A stretch of 6,868 bases of DNA from an uncultured Bacteroidales bacterium (lineage in GTDB: Bacteria > Bacteroidota > Bacteroidia > Bacteroidales > UBA3824): assembly GCA_937877455.1 (NCBI GenBank), contig CALFIU010000172.1:1-6868 (forward strand), in the 5' to 3' direction. Position 1 is the first letter of the stretch, and each line of letters starts with the position of its first letter. Of this stretch, positions 6,259 through 6,868 are shown piece by piece. Position numbers and translations under genes: made by a program. Under the pieces are notes generated by a model. The model saw only the letters and a list, made by a program, of their open reading frames with translations. It searched no databases and had not been told where the DNA came from.

Positions 6259-6868
6259 CTAATTATTTACAAGTTGAACAACTACTAAACGTCCGCCATT
6301 CCCAGTTGAGAGAAGAATCTTACGCCCATCGGTAAGTGGCAGAAATTCGCCCTCTTTGATTTGCTTTTTGGAGCCATCGTCTAAAATATCATACATACTC
6401 GGCAAGCGACGATTTATAAGAATCCATTGATCATTGTGGAAATGGAAATCGCCAACGGGCTTTTTGTCCGCATCACTTATTTTCTCGTTAGGGCTCACAT
6501 AACTGTTGGCGTGCCACATGTAGAGTGTTTGCTTGTCGTAAACCATCAGCCGGTAGTTTTCCGATATGAATTTGCCTTGACGTGGTGCATAGTAGAAATT
6601 AAGAATTGGCAATTGTCCTTTGTATTCTGTACCGCAAAATGGACAACGCGGTTTGGTGGTGTTGTCGAACACATACCAATGCGCCTCGCACTGTGGATTT
6701 TGGCACGGTTGCACAAGGTCAGTTGTTTTTACAAGCGCATCTTCCCACATTTGAGCGGTTGGGCGTTGTTGCGGATTATGTAACCCTGCAATAAATGCTT
6801 TGTCAAAAAGTTCTTTAAGATATGGACCGCAGATAGTATATGGCAGTTTGGTTGGATCGCCCTGCGGC
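6259..6868 (-). CDS. Ser/Thr protein kinase C-terminus with zinc ribbon and FHA-like tail (N-terminus cut by window edge)
   Basis: The frame is open to the right edge, with 202 visible residues ending at TAG 6259-6261. An internal ATG at 6750 could be mistaken for the start, but the 39 codons before it read as the last helices of a protein kinase: PYLKELFDKAF, then NPQQRPTAQMWEDAL, where the RP (Arg35) fits the conserved Arg of kinase subdomain XI. Next is a zinc-ribbon-like set: Cys55 and Cys60 (CQNPQC), His63, and Cys75/Cys78 (CPFC). The remaining 120 residues are beta-rich with W.L.N, IKEGEFLPLTDG and ILLS elements suggesting a degenerate FHA-like domain; the usual Ser-Arg and His of FHA phosphothreonine binding are not evident. 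This kinase-plus-ribbon layout recalls kinases encoded beside vWA (TerY-like) and PP2C genes in Ter-type stress loci; that comparison is from memory. The kinase catalytic motifs (VAIK, HRD, DFG) lie off-window, so activity cannot be judged. It is the most upstream visible gene of the operon. Confidence 0.8.
   Translation of the reverse strand, partial: PQGDPTKLPYTICGPYLKELFDKAFIAGLHNPQQRPTAQMWEDALVKTTDLVQPCQNPQCEAHWYVFDNTTKPRCPFCGTEYKGQLPILNFYYAPRQGKFISENYRLMVYDKQTLYMWHANSYVSPNEKISDADKKPVGDFHFHNDQWILINRRLPSMYDILDDGSKKQIKEGEFLPLTDGRKILLSTGNGGRLVVVQLVNN

Noticed and set aside
6427..6783. Plus-strand frames of 118 and 62 codons near the right edge
   Set aside because: Antisense to the kinase-like gene, whose frame shows a Cys-rich ribbon and kinase subdomain XI residues.

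Overview
The window looks like chromosomal DNA from a member of the Bacteroidota, probably the Bacteroidales. The evidence is AT-rich spacers with little Shine-Dalgarno signal, a Bacteroides-type -7 promoter element (TAnnTTTG), and gene families common in that group: AAA-ATPase-like/DUF1703 proteins, GYF_2 (DUF4339) proteins and PMCA-type calcium ATPases. Genus cannot be decided from the sequence. All six supported genes lie on the minus strand, so the biological order runs from the right end of the window to the left.

Positions 6868 to 1716 (minus) form one compact five-gene cluster with gaps of only 4, 20, 2 and 18 nt, closed by a hairpin 4 nt beyond the last stop codon. The order is: (1) the C-terminal part of a Ser/Thr protein kinase with a zinc ribbon and an FHA-like tail, cut by the right edge; (2) a 40-residue signal-peptide/membrane micro-protein that standard ORF length cut-offs would miss; (3) a 156-residue three-helix membrane protein; (4) a GYF_2-PrsW putative glutamic intramembrane protease; (5) a 938-residue P2B (PMCA-type) Ca2+-ATPase. 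The ATPase carries an apparent extra pair of transmembrane helices before its canonical M1. The kinase tail resembles kinases found next to vWA (TerY-like) and PP2C genes, so part of the operon probably lies beyond the right edge.

Positions 1715 to 1346 are an AT-rich spacer of about 370 bp with no convincing gene. It holds a probable promoter for the next gene.

Positions 1345 to 1 (minus) hold an AAA-ATPase-like protein of the DUF1703/PD-(D/E)XK type, cut by the left edge before its nuclease core. It has its own promoter and appears independent of the operon.

The most interesting reading is inferential: a membrane signalling or stress module in which a phosphorylation switch (kinase), regulated intramembrane proteolysis (PrsW), two small membrane proteins and a calcium pump are co-transcribed. 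I saw no tRNA, rRNA, CRISPR array, insertion sequence or attachment site.
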